NCBI GenBank assembly: GCA_035610835.1
Contig: CM069458.1
Location: forward strand, 32,017,449-32,081,448
Source: Ophiura sarsii
Lineage: Eukaryota > Echinodermata > Ophiuroidea > Amphilepidida > Ophiuridae
Direction: 5' to 3'
DNA length: 64,000 nt
Below, one piece after another: positions 62,580 through 64,000 of this stretch. Each line of letters begins with the position of its first letter. Position 1 is the first letter of the stretch. Both the position numbers and the translations under genes were made by a program. The notes under the pieces were generated by a model. The model was not told where the DNA came from and searched no databases. It saw only the letters and a list, made by a program, of their open reading frames with translations.

Positions 62580-63404
62580 GGAGGGTCTATGTAATCAGCA
62601 CGTGGTCCACCGAATGTCCCACCAAACGTCCGGAAATAAACTGCCCCGTACCTCGCTAACGTTTGGTAGGCTGTAAGTCGCACACCCGACCTATGTAATT
62701 GGCACGCGGTCGGTCTAATGTCCTACCGACGACCGTTAATAAACTTCCCCGTGCTAACGTCGGCGGTAAGTCGCACACACGACCCATGTAATTCGCACGT
62801 GGTCGGCCAAATGTCCCACCAACGTCCGTTAAAACACTTTCCCTTGCTCACGTCGGCCGAACGTTATCGTTTGGTCGGCGTGAAGACGCACACGACCTAT
62901 AATTGGCACGCGGTCGGCCGAATGTCCCACCAACGTCCGTTAATAAACTTCCCCGTGCTCACGTCGGCCGTACGTTATCGTTTGGTCGGCGTGAAGACGC
63001 TCACGGCCTATGTAATTAGCACGTAGTCGGCCGAATGTCCCGCCAACGTCCGTAAATAGACTTCCCAGTGCTCACGTCGGCCGAATGTCCCATTAACGTC
63101 TGATAATAAACGTAGTTCATAATTACGTCGGCCGTACGTTAATATTCGGTCGGAAACGGTAGGTCGGTTTATAGTCGGTAGGAAGTACGCTTAACGTTAA
63201 ATAGACGTCGGCAACATGTCGTTCACAGGACCCTTAGGTCGGATTCTGGGTCGGCAAGACGTTTAGCCGACGTCCGCCCGACCTTTCTCACAAACCGTCG
63301 GCCCGACGTAGGCCCCATGAGCAGCCGACCCCTGAGCCGACGTCTCAGGGACGTTTGGTCCGACCAAAAGCCGACGTCGGCCCGACGCATTTGTGTTATC
63401 TGGG
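62580..63404. repeat. acgtcgg array with 111-bp higher-order repeat
   Basis: Units carrying ggtcggccgaatgtcccacc and aacgtccgttaataaac recur near 62599, 62702, 62796, 62907 and 63018; the last spacings are 111 bp. As 111 is divisible by three, a repetitive 102-codon ORF arises (62718-63026), judged an artefact. It ends in the right terminus of the 17.2-kb interval. Confidence 0.85.
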
Positions 63405-63406
63405 TA

Positions 63407-64000
63407 TGTTATCTATTCAGAAGCCCCTGCATTTCGCCGACCGTTATTTCGCTATATAACAAATTATAGAGATAAGATATTGATTACCGAGAACCCTTGT
63501 CTCCTTGTCTGTGTCATATTTCCATCATGCAAACATTTCTTCTAAGTATGAAATAACAATACTCAGCAAACATCAGTAAAGTCACAGCTATACAACGTTC
63601 GAAGAAACTAATTTATCATATACAAAAGTGTTGCTCGATATTCTAAAATATGTGCTCCAATGAAATCCCAAATACCCAAGTCAGAATGTCCTTCGATTTA
63701 TGTTAGCCCAGAAAAAATATGGTTTGTTTTAGCTACTTTTCCTTGAATATCTTTTTAAAGATTAATATTTCTTCGCGTAGCTTTTTTCTTCAGTTAAGAA
63801 TAAACTACACAGTTATTGCATATTTTTATGTGAACTTGTGTCGTATCAAGACAAATACATTCTACACCAAAAACATTATCCCCGTAACCCTACAAAATAG
63901 CACTTTCCCTACAAGGAAACTGTCACATTTGTTTTCTTCTTTTGGGCCAGAAATAAAATATGCAGGTCTCGTAAACTTTCTTCCGCCTTTAGTTCACATG
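63407..64000. other. AT-rich sequence, no gene seen
   Basis: No repeats or exons supported. Confidence 0.4.

Larger units (their letters stand above)
46211..63404. mobile_element. 17.2-kb TIR-bounded interval, possible giant element
   Basis: The left terminus CCCAGATAACACAGATACGT and the reversed right terminus CCCAGATAACACAAATGCGT stay aligned for about 45 bases with three differences. TA lies outside both ends (46209-46210 and 63405-63406). Each end leads into an array of acgtcgg words. The middle holds many unrelated repeats and the candidate gene at 53.3-54.8 kb. It may be one very large non-autonomous element, or two independent, partly deleted elements facing each other. No transposase found. 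Confidence 0.4.

Noticed and set aside
62718..63026. 102-codon repetitive ORF
   Set aside because: It arises because the acgtcgg higher-order repeat is 111 bp, a multiple of three. Translation just repeats the array.
1..64000. Retroviral, LINE or other polymerase ORFs
   Set aside because: No ORF exceeds 144 codons, and none shows reverse transcriptase, integrase, capsid or envelope motifs.

Overview
This looks like a piece of a nuclear animal genome, most likely a marine invertebrate deuterostome such as an echinoderm. The organism call is an inference. It rests on AT-rich sequence with very short ORFs, pol III tRNA-derived SINEs, long poly-C/poly-G runs, many short non-autonomous DNA transposons, and frequent tacatgta and aggcct words. 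No operons, Shine-Dalgarno-led ORFs or CRISPR arrays are visible. Nearly all long ORFs are chance or repeat-derived. I could not recognise a single complete protein gene.

Layout. 1-4.1 kb: AT-rich sequence with one inverted-repeat element and small repeats. About 4.1-35.1 kb: four head-to-tail paralogous copies (A, B, C, D) of a multi-kilobase non-coding unit. Each copy has lost or gained different transposons, so the copies act as empty-site controls for one another. Copy D is split by a 5.4-kb interval bounded by long inverted repeats and TTA duplications. 36.9-41.7 kb: degenerate fragments of the same unit in reverse orientation, plus a tRNA-Met-derived SINE. 44.2-44.6 kb: a second SINE. 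46.2-63.4 kb: an interval of 17.2 kb bounded by matching 45-bp inverted termini (CCCAGATAACACA) and TA on both sides, each end made of reiterated acgtcgg words. Inside it are a 1.7-kb duplication, the only credible coding sequence (two exons at 53.3-54.8 kb, + strand, phase-compatible, unrecognised membrane-protein-like product), a hAT-like and a Mutator-like MITE with exact target duplications, a 72-bp minisatellite, a three-copy ~0.54-kb tandem repeat, and a 1.6-kb foldback element. The foldback carries two tandem tRNA-Asp-like sequences, each bounded by inverted telomere-like motifs.

The main biological theme is a dense set of non-autonomous transposons. Several unrelated families have ends built from many copies of a private 5-9 bp word in both orientations (ggtgtt, ggttaa, ggatca, gacgcacc, acgtcgg). 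No transposase, reverse transcriptase or other mobility protein was seen, so any mobility would need to be supplied from elsewhere.
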